DNA from: Streptomyces wuyuanensis
Lineage (GTDB): Bacteria > Actinomycetota > Actinomycetes > Streptomycetales > Streptomycetaceae
Assembly (NCBI RefSeq): GCF_900103455.1
Contig: NZ_FNHI01000029.1
Span: 1 to 37,571 of the forward strand
Reading direction: 5' to 3'
Length of the DNA stretch: 37,571 bases
A model generated the notes under the pieces. That model did no database searches. It worked only from the letters and a program-made list of their open reading frames with translations, and was not told where the DNA came from. A program made the translations under genes and the position numbers. How positions within the stretch are numbered: position 1 is the first letter of the stretch; each line of letters starts with the position of its first letter. Shown piece by piece: positions 14,733-23,126 of this stretch.

Positions 14733-15983
14733 TCAGCTGCCGGCGAGGGCGGCGGTGATGTGCTCGGAGGCGCTCCGGCCCGCTGTCGCGGGGTCCGCGC
14801 CGCCCAGCACCGCCGTCATGTACGGCTTGATGGGGTTGTCCGCCTCGACCTGGGCCCACTGCGGCGAGTTCGGCGTGGCACGCCCCTGCGCGGCGCCGGC
14901 GGCCATCGCTGCGGTGCCCTCCTGGCCCTCGATGACGGAGGCGAGGCCGGTCTTGTTGGGCACGTAGCTCATGGTCCTCGCAAGGTCGGTCTGCCAGCGT
15001 TCCCCCGCCAGCGCCTTGACCACCTCGATCGCGGCCGCGCGCTCCCCGGCCTTCACGGGGATGATCAGATCCGAACCGCCGGTGAACACGGAGCCCGGCT
15101 TCCCGGCGGTCTTCCCGGGGACGGGGAAGAAGCCGAGCCTGCCCTTGAGCGCCGGGTTCTCCTTCACGATGAGCGTGGCGGCGGACGGGGTCGCGATGAT
15201 CTGGGCGACGTTCCCCCCGGCGAAGACGCCGGTCTGCGGCGGGGTCATCTCGTCGGCGTTCTCGGGCCCGTCCCCGAGGGCCTGCAGCTTCTTGTAGAAC
15301 TTCATCCCGCGGACGGCGCCGGGCTCGTGCAGGGCGCCCTGCCAGACACCGCCCCGGTCGACGGCGAGGTCTCCGCCCTCGTCCCAGACGAACCCGGCGA
15401 GGGTGTACCAGTCCTGCCCGGACAGGTATATGCCCTGGTTTCCCTCGGTGTTGAGCCTCTCGGTGTCCTCGAGCCACTCGGCGCGGGTCCTCGGGGGGCG
15501 GCGGATCCCGGCCTCCTCGAAGAGGTCCTTGTTGTAGACGACGACGCGGTTGGCCGCGTACCAGGGAATCCCGTACTGCGTGCCGTGGATGCTGCCGGGC
15601 TCGGCGAGACCCGGCAGCCAGTCCTCGCTGCCGAGGTCGCGGATGGACTCCAGGGTGAGGTCGAGGAGCCCGTCGCTCTCGGCGTACTGGGCGACCTGGG
15701 TGTTGCCGACCTCGATGACGTCGGGGGCGTCTTCACTCTCCAGTGCCGTGAGGACCCGCTTCCCGATGCCGGTCCACTCCTGGAAGGTGACGTCCAGCCG
15801 GACGCCGGGGTGGGTCTGCTCGAACTCGGTGACGAAGCGTTCGAGGAAGTCCTCGGAGACGCTGTCCTTCATCAGCCAGACGGTGACCGTACGGTCGCCG
15901 GAACCGCCGCCCGGAAGAAGCCCGCAGCCCGTGAGGGCGGTTGCGGACACGGCGGCGACGGCACCGGCCAGGAAACGGTTCAT
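14733..15983 (-). CDS. Sugar ABC transporter substrate-binding lipoprotein (orphan)
   Basis: A 416-residue family 1 extracellular solute-binding protein. The signal peptide MNRFLAGAVAAVSATALTGC ends in a lipobox (LTGC), so the mature Cys is lipidated and the protein is outside the membrane. Mature segments such as VTVWLMKDSVSEDFLERFV, PDVIEVGNTQVAQYAESD and YGIPWYAANRVVVYNKDLFE are typical of the DasA/NgcE-like sugar-binding group. No permease or ATPase gene is next to it. The DasR-like operator about 95 bases upstream suggests a chitosugar or N-acetylglucosamine ligand and a shared transporter (with MsiK-type ATPase) encoded elsewhere. The ligand assignment is inference. Confidence 0.85.
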   Translation of the reverse strand: MNRFLAGAVAAVSATALTGCGLLPGGGSGDRTVTVWLMKDSVSEDFLERFVTEFEQTHPGVRLDVTFQEWTGIGKRVLTALESEDAPDVIEVGNTQVAQYAESDGLLDLTLESIRDLGSEDWLPGLAEPGSIHGTQYGIPWYAANRVVVYNKDLFEEAGIRRPPRTRAEWLEDTERLNTEGNQGIYLSGQDWYTLAGFVWDEGGDLAVDRGGVWQGALHEPGAVRGMKFYKKLQALGDGPENADEMTPPQTGVFAGGNVAQIIATPSAATLIVKENPALKGRLGFFPVPGKTAGKPGSVFTGGSDLIIPVKAGERAAAIEVVKALAGERWQTDLARTMSYVPNKTGLASVIEGQEGTAAMAAGAAQGRATPNSPQWAQVEADNPIKPYMTAVLGGADPATAGRSASEHITAALAGS

Positions 15984-16076
15984 CACGTGGGTCACCTTCT
16001 GCGTGAGGGCACGGGGAAGTGAACACGACGTGGGGGGAACGAACAGGGTTCGCGACGGTTGCGTGTGGCTGGGATT

Positions 16077-16090
16077 TTGGTCTGGACCAA
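16077..16090. promoter_or_regulatory. DasR-responsive element (dre-like operator)
   Basis: TTGGTCTGGACCAA, with perfect TTGGTC/GACCAA arms and a TG centre. The dre core consensus is TGGTCTAGACCA, so this differs at one base. DasR is the GntR-family N-acetylglucosamine regulator of Streptomyces. The site lies 94 bases upstream of the sugar-binding lipoprotein start and about the same from the divergent dodecin start. Confidence 0.7.
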
Positions 16091-16183
16091 GTTCGGGGGT
16101 CAAGCCCCGCTGTCTCGCGGAGCGGGACGGGCTGGGGCACGGTGGAGTGGTCCAGCGACACGGCTGAGAGGAGAACGGCCCTC

Positions 16184-16408
16184 ATGTCCCACCACACCTA
16201 CCGGGTCACCGAGATCGTCGGCACTTCGCACGAGGGCGTCGACCAGGCCATCCGGAACGGCATCGCCCGCGCCGGGCAGACGCTGCGCGGCCTCGACTGG
16301 TTCGAGGTCACGCAGGTGCGCGGCAACATCGCGAACGGCGAGATCGAGCACTTTCAGGTCGGCCTGAAGGTCGGATTCCGGCTCGAGGACGCGGAGGGCG
16401 CGGGCTGA
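16184..16408 (+). CDS. Dodecin (flavin-storage protein)
   Basis: A 74-residue dodecin. The family forms hollow dodecamers that bind FMN, riboflavin or related compounds, and CoA in some cases, buffering free flavin. The sequence YRVTEIVGTSHEGVDQAI and LDWFEVTQVRGNI covers the strand-helix-strand fold; the Trp in LDWFEV is the flavin-stacking residue. The closing HFQVGLKVGFRLED is standard. GAGAGGAG precedes the ATG. It is divergent from the sugar-binding lipoprotein across the DasR-like site; whether DasR also affects it is unknown. Confidence 0.93.
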   Translation: MSHHTYRVTEIVGTSHEGVDQAIRNGIARAGQTLRGLDWFEVTQVRGNIANGEIEHFQVGLKVGFRLEDAEGAG

Positions 16409-16577
16409 CTCCTGCACCCGAACGGCCGTACGGGACCCTGCCGATCCACGGCACCCGCGCCGCCCGGAACCGGGTGTGTGAAACGCACCACGCGGGGCGG
16501 GCGAGGACGCGCCGTACCGTCCGCCGCGCGAAGCACCGGCGCGACGGACCGGACACTGCCGGCGCGACACCGGCGGC

Positions 16578-16600
16578 GCCGCACCACCGTCAGGTGCGGC
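16578..16600 (-). terminator. Hairpin GCCGCACC/GGTGCGGC enclosing the HAD stop codon
   Basis: An 8-bp perfect stem whose 7-base loop contains the stop codon of the HAD gene. It could terminate the HAD transcript or the convergent dodecin transcript. It is modest in length compared with the other hairpins here. Confidence 0.35.
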
Positions 16601-17096
16601 CTTCCGTCTGCTGGGCGACGCGCATCGCCGTGGAGGTCGTGGCCCAGCGGGCGCGCACGACACGGAAGCCCGCGCGTTCCGCCGCGTCGCAGACGAGTTC
16701 GTCGTCGTCGACGAGCATGCGGATCTCGCGGGTCCGTTCGAGACGTCGCAGGATCTCCAGCTTGGTCGTACGGGCCGGGCGACGGTCGTCGTCGCGGCGC
16801 ATCCAGATGCGGCCGAGGGGCAGCCCGTGGCGCTCCAGCCAGGCCACGGTGTCCGGACGGCAGCGCTCGGGCCGACCGGTCAGGTACATGACCTCGCAGG
16901 CCTCCGCGGACTCCGCGACCAGCCGCAGCCCCTCCGTGAGGGGCGTGTCGTCGGGCGCCGCGGCGAAGAATCCGGCCCAGTCGCGCGGCCTGCGCTCCAG
17001 GAAGTGCTGCCGGTGGCCGGTTTCGGCGAGGGTCCCGTCCAGGTCGAACACCGCGAGCGGCCTGCCGCCCCGGATCGTCTGCGTCTGCTGCGTCAC
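16590..17096 (-). CDS. HAD-superfamily phosphatase, polynucleotide-kinase-phosphatase-like
   Basis: A 168-residue HAD hydrolase. The nucleophile motif is FDLDGTLAET (residues 17-26, DxDGT type), motif II is MYLTGRP near residue 71, and the acidic motif IV is MLVDDDELVCDAAE. The motif II TGRPE and the compact cap-less layout resemble the phosphatase half of polynucleotide kinases and related small HADs; substrate unknown. The GTG start (MTQQTQTIRGGRPLAVFD) is the best placed, but its ribosome site is weak. It is convergent with dodecin. Confidence 0.75.
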   Translation of the reverse strand: MTQQTQTIRGGRPLAVFDLDGTLAETGHRQHFLERRPRDWAGFFAAAPDDTPLTEGLRLVAESAEACEVMYLTGRPERCRPDTVAWLERHGLPLGRIWMRRDDDRRPARTTKLEILRRLERTREIRMLVDDDELVCDAAERAGFRVVRARWATTSTAMRVAQQTEGRT

Positions 17097-17454
17097 GGGC
17101 CCCAGGTTACGGCCCGCCGAGGGCCGCGAGCCGTCGGGACGGTTTGGGCGCCCGCCTGTCCTTGCGCCGCGCCCGCTGTCCGCGCTGCTCCGCCGCACCG
17201 CGGGGCGTACCGTGGTCGAAGGCGACGGGCCCGGCCCGGTACGCCCGCACAGCGCCGCGCACCGTGGCCTGCGGTGCCGACGGGCATACGGCGCCGGCGT
17301 GCGCCCCATGAGCGAGGGACGGCCGGGGACAACGTCCGGGCGCCCGATGCCCATTCGCCTCGCCGCAGGTCGATCGCTCACAACAGGCAGTTCGGTTCCG
17401 GCCGTTGTCGTCGTCGGTGACTCGGGAACGCGTACGGCCGACGAAAGGTGTGCC
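17097..17454. other. Intergenic stretch, no gene supported
   Basis: The gap lies between the divergent HAD and NmrA-like genes. A minus-strand frame ending in TAA at 17107-17109, ten bases before the HAD GTG, reads RRKDRRAPKPSRRLAALGGP at its end and could be a short upstream gene or remnant. It has no clear start or recognised family, so it is not called. AAAGGTG before 17455 is the ribosome site of the epimerase gene. Confidence 0.4.
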
Positions 17455-18192
17455 ATGAAGTTCACAGTCCTGGGTGCAAGCGGGCTGATCGGCTCGCAGT
17501 CGGTCGAGCGGCTCAAGGCCGCCGGGCACGACGTCGTGCCCGCCACCCGCTCCACCGGGGTCGACGTGGTCAGCGGCAAAGGTCTGAGGGAGGCGTTCTC
17601 CGGATCCGACGTGGTGATCAACCTGACGAACTCACCCGCGTTCGACGCTTCCTCCATCGACTTCTTCGAGACGTCGACGGAGACCGTCGGGGCCGCGGCG
17701 GCGGAGGCCGGTGTACGCCATCTGGTGATTCTCTCGATCGTAGGCGTGGACCGGGTGCCCCAGCTCGACTACTACCGGGCCAAGACCGCGCAGGAGAACG
17801 TCCTCGCGCGCGGGTCCACGCCGTACTCGATCGTGCGCGCGACGCAGTTCTTCGAGTTCGTCGAGGCGATCATGTCCTGGACGACGGACGGCGGTGTCGT
17901 CCGGCTGCCTCCCACCCCCCTGCAGCCGATCGCCGCCTCCGACGTGTCCGCGGCGGTCGCGGGCGCCGCCTCCGGCACGCCGCTGCAGGGCATCCGCAAC
18001 GTCGGTGGCCCCGAGGTGTTCCCGCTGGACGAGCTGGGACGGATCACTCTGGCCGCGCGGCCCGACGGCCGCAGCGTGGTGACCGACGACCAGGCCGGTC
18101 CGTTCGCGCTGGTGGCGGGGGACGTACTCGTCGCGCCGGACGACTCCGACCTCGGCCCGACGTACTACGGGGACTGGCTCGGGCGCCGGTAG
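17455..18192 (+). CDS. NmrA-like NAD(P)-binding SDR family protein
   Basis: A 245-residue atypical short-chain dehydrogenase. The Rossmann motif GASGLIG is at residues 8-14, and the family's DVVINLTNSPAF, AEAGVRHLVILSIVGVDR and YYRAKTAQENVL follow. The YYRAK stretch keeps a Tyr-X3-Lys-like pair as in active epimerases, although NmrA-type proteins are often sensors of NAD(P) rather than enzymes. Such genes are classic ECF41 partners, but no TGTCACA element precedes this one and the ECF41 gene is 16 kb away. The ATG follows AAAGGTG. Confidence 0.82.
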   Translation: MKFTVLGASGLIGSQSVERLKAAGHDVVPATRSTGVDVVSGKGLREAFSGSDVVINLTNSPAFDASSIDFFETSTETVGAAAAEAGVRHLVILSIVGVDRVPQLDYYRAKTAQENVLARGSTPYSIVRATQFFEFVEAIMSWTTDGGVVRLPPTPLQPIAASDVSAAVAGAASGTPLQGIRNVGGPEVFPLDELGRITLAARPDGRSVVTDDQAGPFALVAGDVLVAPDDSDLGPTYYGDWLGRR

Positions 18193-18324
18193 GTGCTGCT
18201 CGCGGCGCCGGTGGGTGATGCATCCGGCGGCGGCTGCTGCTTACGGCGCCCTCGAACACTGCCGCCGGGGCCGCTGCCGGACCGGAGATCCGCACGCGGA
18301 GGCTCGCGCAGCCGGACCGGACCG

Positions 18325-18349
18325 GGAATCCTCAGGTCGTCGGCATGTT
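18325..18349 (+). promoter_or_regulatory. Weak SigR/ECF-like promoter candidate
   Basis: GGAAT (18325-18329), 17 bases, GTT (18347-18349), ending 9 bases before the ATG at 18359. SigR prefers 18-19 bases, so spacing is one short. If used, the transcript would be nearly leaderless, which agrees with the lack of a ribosome site before this ATG. Confidence 0.3.
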
Positions 18350-18358
18350 GAACCATGT

Positions 18359-19381
18359 ATGAGCTCAGTGATCGCCTCGACCCGCTTCTCGGTCCTCGAC
18401 CGCTCCCGTACCCGGGAGGGCCGCGACGCCCCCCAGGCGCTGCGGGACACCGTGCGGCTGGCGCTGCAGGTGGAGGAGCTGGGCTTCCACCGCTTCTGGG
18501 TCTCCGAGCACCATGGCGTACCGGGCGTCGCGGGCTCCGCGCCGACCGTGCTGGCCGCCGCCGTGGCCGCGGCGACCTCCACGATCCGGGTCGGCACGGG
18601 CGGGGTGATGCTGCCCAACCATCAACCGCTCGTGGTGGCCGAGCAGTTCGGGGTGCTGGAGTCGCTGTTCCCGGGACGCATCGACATGGGGCTCGGCCGC
18701 TCGGTGGGCTTCACCGACGGGGTCCGCCGTGCGCTCGGCCGGGAGAAGCACGACGCCGAGGACTTCGGGCAGCAGCTGGCCGAGTTGCTGGGCTGGTTCG
18801 AGGGGACGCGTCCGGACGTGCACGCCCGCCCTTCGGAGGGGCTGCGGGTGCCGCCCTTCGTGCTGGCCACGGGCGAGGGCGCGGCCGTCGCGGCCGCGGC
18901 CGGGACACCGCTGGTGATCGGCGACCTCAGGGGCCGGGAACGGTTGCTGGCCGCGATCGACCGCTACCGCGCCGGATTCCGGCCGTCGCCGTGGGCCGCG
19001 GAGCCGTACGTCGTCGTGGCCGGCACCGTCGCGGTCGCGGAGACCGAGGAGGAGGCGCGGCGGCTGCTCGTACCGGAGGCATGGGCGATGGCACACGCCC
19101 GCACCCGCGGCACCTTCCCGCCGCTCGCGCCCGCCGAGCGGATCGAGGCCATGACCATGACGGAGAAGGAGCGCGGCCTGCACGAGCCGGGTCTGCGAGG
19201 ACACATCCACGGCACGGAGGACCAGGTCAGGGACGCCCTGGAGAAGGCCATCCAGGACACCGGAGCCGACGAGGTGCTGGTGACGACGAGCACGTACGAC
19301 CGCGCGGCGCTGCTCGACTCCTTCCGCCGCCTCGCGCACATAGCGGATCTGACCAGCGGAAACGCCAAGGCGGCCGCCTAG
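18359..19381 (+). CDS. LLM-class flavin-dependent oxidoreductase (luciferase-like, MsnO8 type)
   Basis: A 340-residue luciferase-like monooxygenase. The N-terminal STRFSVLDRSRTREG, then FWVSEHHGVPGVAGSAPTVL, IRVGTGGVMLPNHQPLVVAE and FGVLESLFPGRIDMGLGRS are hallmarks of the group that uses reduced FMN in a TIM barrel. Substrate unknown. The start is uncertain: ATG at 18359 has no ribosome site, and a GTG three codons later or a leaderless transcript is possible. Its stop lies 10 bases before the UvrA-like gene, so the two are probably one transcript. Confidence 0.85.
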   Translation: MSSVIASTRFSVLDRSRTREGRDAPQALRDTVRLALQVEELGFHRFWVSEHHGVPGVAGSAPTVLAAAVAAATSTIRVGTGGVMLPNHQPLVVAEQFGVLESLFPGRIDMGLGRSVGFTDGVRRALGREKHDAEDFGQQLAELLGWFEGTRPDVHARPSEGLRVPPFVLATGEGAAVAAAAGTPLVIGDLRGRERLLAAIDRYRAGFRPSPWAAEPYVVVAGTVAVAETEEEARRLLVPEAWAMAHARTRGTFPPLAPAERIEAMTMTEKERGLHEPGLRGHIHGTEDQVRDALEKAIQDTGADEVLVTTSTYDRAALLDSFRRLAHIADLTSGNAKAAA

Positions 19382-19391
19382 ACTTCCCGGT

Positions 19392-21761
19392 ATGCACGGC
19401 CCTGACGACCCCCGGAACCGCCCCACCGACGCCTTCGTCCGCGTCCGAGCCGCCCGTGAGCACAACCTCAAGGGCGTCGACGTCGACATCCCCCGGGACA
19501 CGCTCACGGTCTTCACCGGAGTGTCCGGCTCCGGCAAGTCCTCACTCGCCTTCGGCACGATCTACGCCGAGGCCCAGCGGCGCTACCTCGAGTCGGTCGC
19601 CCCGTACGCCCGACGGCTGATCCACCAGGTGGGGGCGCCGAAGGTAGGGGAGATCGACGGGCTGCCGCCGGCCGTCTCCCTCGAACAGCGCCGCTCCTCC
19701 CCCACCTCGCGCTCCTCCGTCGGTACGGTCACGACGCTCTCGAACTCGCTGCGGATGCTGTTCTCGCGGGCCGGTACCCACCCGCCGGGCGCGCCCCGCC
19801 TCGACTCGGACGCGTTCTCGCCGAACACCGCCGCCGGGGCCTGTCCCGAGTGCCACGGCCTGGGGCGGATCCACCGCACCGACGAGGACCTGCTGGTGCC
19901 CGACGCCTCCCTGTCGCTGCGGGAGGGCGCCATCGCCGCCTGGCCGGGTGCCTGGCAGGGCAAGAACCTGCGCGATGTACTGGACGCACTGGGGTACGAC
20001 GTCGACCGGCCGTGGCGGGAGCTGAGCCGGGAGGACCGCGACTGGATCCTGTTCACCGACGAGCAGCCGGTGGTGACGGTGCATCCGGTGCGCGAGGCGG
20101 GCCGTATCCAGCGCCCGTACCAGGGCACGTACATGAGCGCCAGGCGGTACGTCATGCGCACCTTCGCCGACTCCAGGAGTCCGGCGCTCCGCGCGAAGGC
20201 GGAGCGCTTTCTGAGGAGCGTGCCGTGTCCGGTCTGCGGGGGCGGCCGGCTGCGGCCGGAGGCACTGGCGGTGACCTTCGCCGGCCGGACCATCGCCGAG
20301 CTTGCGGCGCTGCCGCTGACCGAGCTGGCCGAGGCGCTGGGGGCCGGCCCGGGCGATGAAACGGCGCGTGCCCTCACAGCGGATCTGCTGGCCAGGATCG
20401 GGACGGTGACCGAGCTGGGACTCGGCTATCTGAGCCTGGACCGGACCGCTCCCACGCTCTCGGCGGGCGAGCTGCAGCGGCTGCGGCTGGCCACCCAGCT
20501 GCGGTCCGGTCTCTTCGGGGTCGTGTACGTGCTCGACGAGCCCTCCGCGGGTCTCCACCCGGCCGACGCCGAGGCGCTGCTCGCCGTGCTGAACCGGCTC
20601 AAGGCGGCGGGCAACACGGTCTTCGTGGTCGAGCACCATCTCGAAGTGGTGCGGAACGCGGACTGGCTGGTGGAGTTGGGGCCGCGGGCCGGTGAGCACG
20701 GCGGCCGGGTTCTCCACAGCGGGCCGCCGGAGCAGCTGGCCGGCGTGGCCGAGTCGGCGACGCGCCGCTTCCTCTTCGACCGGACGCCGATGCCGGCGCG
20801 GGCTCCGCGCGAACCGGCGGGCGAGCTGCTGCTGGGGCCCGTCACCCGCCACAACCTGCGCGGGCTGACGACGCGGCTGCCGCTCGGAGTGCTCACCGCC
20901 GTCACCGGTGTGTCGGGTTCCGGCAAGTCGACACTGGTCGGCGCCATCACCGACGAACTCCCCGGTGTGGAACGGCTGGTGACGGTGGACCAGAAGCCGA
21001 TCGGACGTACGCCCCGGTCGAATCTCGCCACGTACACCGGGCTCTTCGACGTCGTCCGCAAGCTGTTCGCGGCCACCGGTGAGGCGCGGGCGCGCGGCTA
21101 CGGTGCCGGGCGCTTCTCGTTCAACGTGGCGGGCGGGCGGTGCGAGACCTGTCAGGGAGAGGGCTTCGTCTCGGTCGAACTGCTCTTCCTGCCCAGCACG
21201 TACGCTCCCTGCCCGGACTGCCGCGGAGCCCGCTACAAGCCGGAGACTCTGGAGGTGCGGTACGAGGGCCGGAACATCGCCGAGGTCCTCGACCTCACCG
21301 TGGAGCAGGCCGGGGAGGCGTTCGCCGACACGCCCGCCGCCGCACGGAGCCTCCGGGCGCTGCTCGACGTCGGTCTCGGCTACCTGCGGCTCGGCCAGCC
21401 CGCGACGGAGCTGTCCGGCGGCGAGGCGCAGCGCATCAAGCTCGCCACGGAACTCCAGCGGCTGCGCCGCGGTCACACGCTGTACGTCCTGGACGAGCCG
21501 ACGACCGGGCTGCATCCGGCCGATGTGGAGGTGCTGATGCGGCAGTTGCACGGCCTGGTGGACGCGGGGCACTCGGTGGTCGTCGTCGAGCACGACATGG
21601 ACGTGGTCGCCGAGGCCGACTGGGTGGTCGATCTGGGACCGGGCGGCGGGGACGAGGGCGGCCTGATCGTCGCCGACGGCACCCCGGCCGAGGTGGCGCG
21701 GGCGGCGGGGAGCCGCACCGCGCCGTATCTGGCCCGTGCCCTCGGCCGGTCCCCCGTCTGA
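19392..21761 (+). CDS. Short UvrA-like excinuclease subunit A paralogue
   Basis: A 789-residue UvrA-family ABC ATPase. Two nucleotide-binding sites are present: Walker A GVSGSGKSS near residue 42 and GVSGSGKST near 513; signature motifs LSAGELQRLRLA and LSGGEAQRIKLA; Walker B YVLDEPSAGLHP and YVLDEPTTGLHP. Zinc-type Cys pairs are CPECHGLG, CPVCGGG, CETCQGEG and CPDCRGAR. It is about 150 residues shorter than housekeeping UvrA, lacking most of the UvrB-binding/insertion region. Such UvrA2/DrrC-type proteins are linked to tolerance of DNA-binding drugs rather than normal repair. No ribosome site precedes its ATG, and coupling to the monooxygenase is likely. Confidence 0.9.
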   Translation: MHGPDDPRNRPTDAFVRVRAAREHNLKGVDVDIPRDTLTVFTGVSGSGKSSLAFGTIYAEAQRRYLESVAPYARRLIHQVGAPKVGEIDGLPPAVSLEQRRSSPTSRSSVGTVTTLSNSLRMLFSRAGTHPPGAPRLDSDAFSPNTAAGACPECHGLGRIHRTDEDLLVPDASLSLREGAIAAWPGAWQGKNLRDVLDALGYDVDRPWRELSREDRDWILFTDEQPVVTVHPVREAGRIQRPYQGTYMSARRYVMRTFADSRSPALRAKAERFLRSVPCPVCGGGRLRPEALAVTFAGRTIAELAALPLTELAEALGAGPGDETARALTADLLARIGTVTELGLGYLSLDRTAPTLSAGELQRLRLATQLRSGLFGVVYVLDEPSAGLHPADAEALLAVLNRLKAAGNTVFVVEHHLEVVRNADWLVELGPRAGEHGGRVLHSGPPEQLAGVAESATRRFLFDRTPMPARAPREPAGELLLGPVTRHNLRGLTTRLPLGVLTAVTGVSGSGKSTLVGAITDELPGVERLVTVDQKPIGRTPRSNLATYTGLFDVVRKLFAATGEARARGYGAGRFSFNVAGGRCETCQGEGFVSVELLFLPSTYAPCPDCRGARYKPETLEVRYEGRNIAEVLDLTVEQAGEAFADTPAAARSLRALLDVGLGYLRLGQPATELSGGEAQRIKLATELQRLRRGHTLYVLDEPTTGLHPADVEVLMRQLHGLVDAGHSVVVVEHDMDVVAEADWVVDLGPGGGDEGGLIVADGTPAEVARAAGSRTAPYLARALGRSPV

Positions 21762-21873
21762 CGCACGGCCGCGACGGAGCCCCGCAACCGGACGGGCGGC
21801 GGGGCGAAGGCCCCGGGCGCGGCGGCCGGCGCGCGGCACGCTGCTCGCTCCGGCCCCGGGGAGTCGGCCGGGG

Positions 21874-22701
21874 TCAGGCCGCCGTGTCGTAGGTGTAGTG
21901 CGGCCGGTGGTCGAGCATGTCCGCCGGGGTCACGTCGTTCCACGGGCGCATGGTGTCCCGGAGGTCCACGACGTTCGGCGTGCCGGCCGCGGGCAGGTAC
22001 GGGGAGTTCGGGTGGCGCCGCTGCCACTCGGACCAGAGCTTGTCGATGAAGGCGTGGTGGAGCCAGAACACCGGGTCGTTCGGGGAGACGCCGGTCGCCA
22101 TCTGACCGCCGACCCAGACGTGGACGCGGTTGTGCAGATTGACGCCGCGCCAGCCCTCAAGGTGGTTGCGGAAGCCGTCGGAGGAGCTGTTCCACGGCGG
22201 CGCGTCGTAGGTGGACATGGCCAGGACCGAGTCGACCTCGGCCTTCGTCGGGAGCTGCCGGCCGCCGGACCCCAGGGCGCGGCGCAGGAAGTCGCGGCCG
22301 TCGACGCGGACGTTGACGGCCCAGCCGCCGGACGCGGCCGCGAAGGGGCCGTCCATGACCTGGCCGTCGCGGGCGCGGCCGGTGCCGCCGAGGAAGTCGG
22401 CGGCCCACAGCGAGGAGGCGGTGGTGCGGTCGGCCGTCCAGTCCCAGTACGGGAGCGCCACGGACGGGTCCACCGACTGCAGGGCCTGCTCGAACTGGAT
22501 GAGGAATCTGCGGTGCCACGGCAGGAACGACGGCGAGCGGTGACCCACGCGGTCTCCGTTGTCGGTGTCGCTCATGATGAAGGCGTTGTGCGTGGTGACG
22601 AAGGTGTCGTACTGCCCGTTCCGCTTGAGGGCGAGCAGGGCGTTGACGAACCGCCGCTTCTCGTCGGCGGTGAGCTGGGCCTGGTTCTTGCGTACGGTCA
22701 T
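21874..22701 (-). CDS. melC2: Tyrosinase MelC2
   Basis: A 275-residue type 3 copper enzyme that oxidises tyrosine to DOPA and dopaquinone for melanin. Copper A ligands are H38, H54 and H63; copper B ligands are H190, H194 and H216. All six match the positions in Streptomyces tyrosinases. Other landmarks are SFLPWHRRFL, LPYWDWT and NDPVFWLHHAFIDKLW. There is no signal peptide; secretion is by piggy-back on MelC1. It begins 17 bases after melC1 stops. Length is normal, so it should be functional. Confidence 0.96.
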   Translation of the reverse strand: MTVRKNQAQLTADEKRRFVNALLALKRNGQYDTFVTTHNAFIMSDTDNGDRVGHRSPSFLPWHRRFLIQFEQALQSVDPSVALPYWDWTADRTTASSLWAADFLGGTGRARDGQVMDGPFAAASGGWAVNVRVDGRDFLRRALGSGGRQLPTKAEVDSVLAMSTYDAPPWNSSSDGFRNHLEGWRGVNLHNRVHVWVGGQMATGVSPNDPVFWLHHAFIDKLWSEWQRRHPNSPYLPAAGTPNVVDLRDTMRPWNDVTPADMLDHRPHYTYDTAA

Positions 22702-22718
22702 GGCGGTGGTGCTCCGGT

Positions 22719-23126
22719 TCAGCCGAGGGCGAGCGGGACGAGGGCGGCGCCCTGGAGTTCGGTGACGGCGGCGCGTGCGAGGGCCCGCGGTGTGGCCCGC
22801 GGCTCGTAGTGGTTGATCACGCTGATCCAGGTGCCGTCCGCGTTGCGCATGACGTGGAGTTCCTCGCCGTCTATGCGGACGGCGTAGCCGGCGCCGTGAC
22901 CGCCGTGGTGTCCGCCCCCGTGACCGCCGTCGTGCATGGGACCGCCTTGTATACGGCGGCCCTTGTAGACCTCGTCGAACGAGCCCGGCACGCTGGCCGT
23001 GCCCTGGGCGCCGTGTGCCCGCGGACCGGCGGTCCGCACCGCGGCGTGTGCCGCGCCGGCAGCGGCGAGGCCGGCGGCGGTGCCCGCGGCGACGCCCAGC
23101 GCCTGGCGGCGGGTGATTCCGGACAT
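22719..23126 (-). CDS. melC1: Tyrosinase co-factor MelC1 (copper chaperone / caddie protein)
   Basis: A 135-residue secreted partner of tyrosinase. It has a Tat-type signal, SGITRRQALGVAAGTAAGLA, ending at AAHA. The mature part has FDEVYKGRRIQG, the His-rich GGHGGGHHGGHGAG (about residues 66-80) and YAVRIDGEELHVM. MelC1 delivers copper to apo-MelC2 and carries it through the Tat system. The His-rich insert is a likely copper-binding tract. It is the first gene of the melC operon. Confidence 0.94.
   Translation of the reverse strand: MSGITRRQALGVAAGTAAGLAAAGAAHAAVRTAGPRAHGAQGTASVPGSFDEVYKGRRIQGGPMHDGGHGGGHHGGHGAGYAVRIDGEELHVMRNADGTWISVINHYEPRATPRALARAAVTELQGAALVPLALG

Noticed and set aside
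17107..17529. 140-codon minus-strand frame before the HAD gene
   Set aside because: Most of it is antisense to the epimerase start and leader, and no family is recognised. Only its last 20 residues look protein-like.
17455..18192. NmrA-like gene as the ECF41 target (epimerase class)
   Set aside because: No TGTCACA element lies upstream of it and it is 16 kb from the sigma gene. The family link alone is not enough.
19542..21839. 765-codon open frame on the minus strand
   Set aside because: It is antisense to the UvrA-like gene, is dominated by R, G, P and A, and has no family motif. It reflects GC codon bias.
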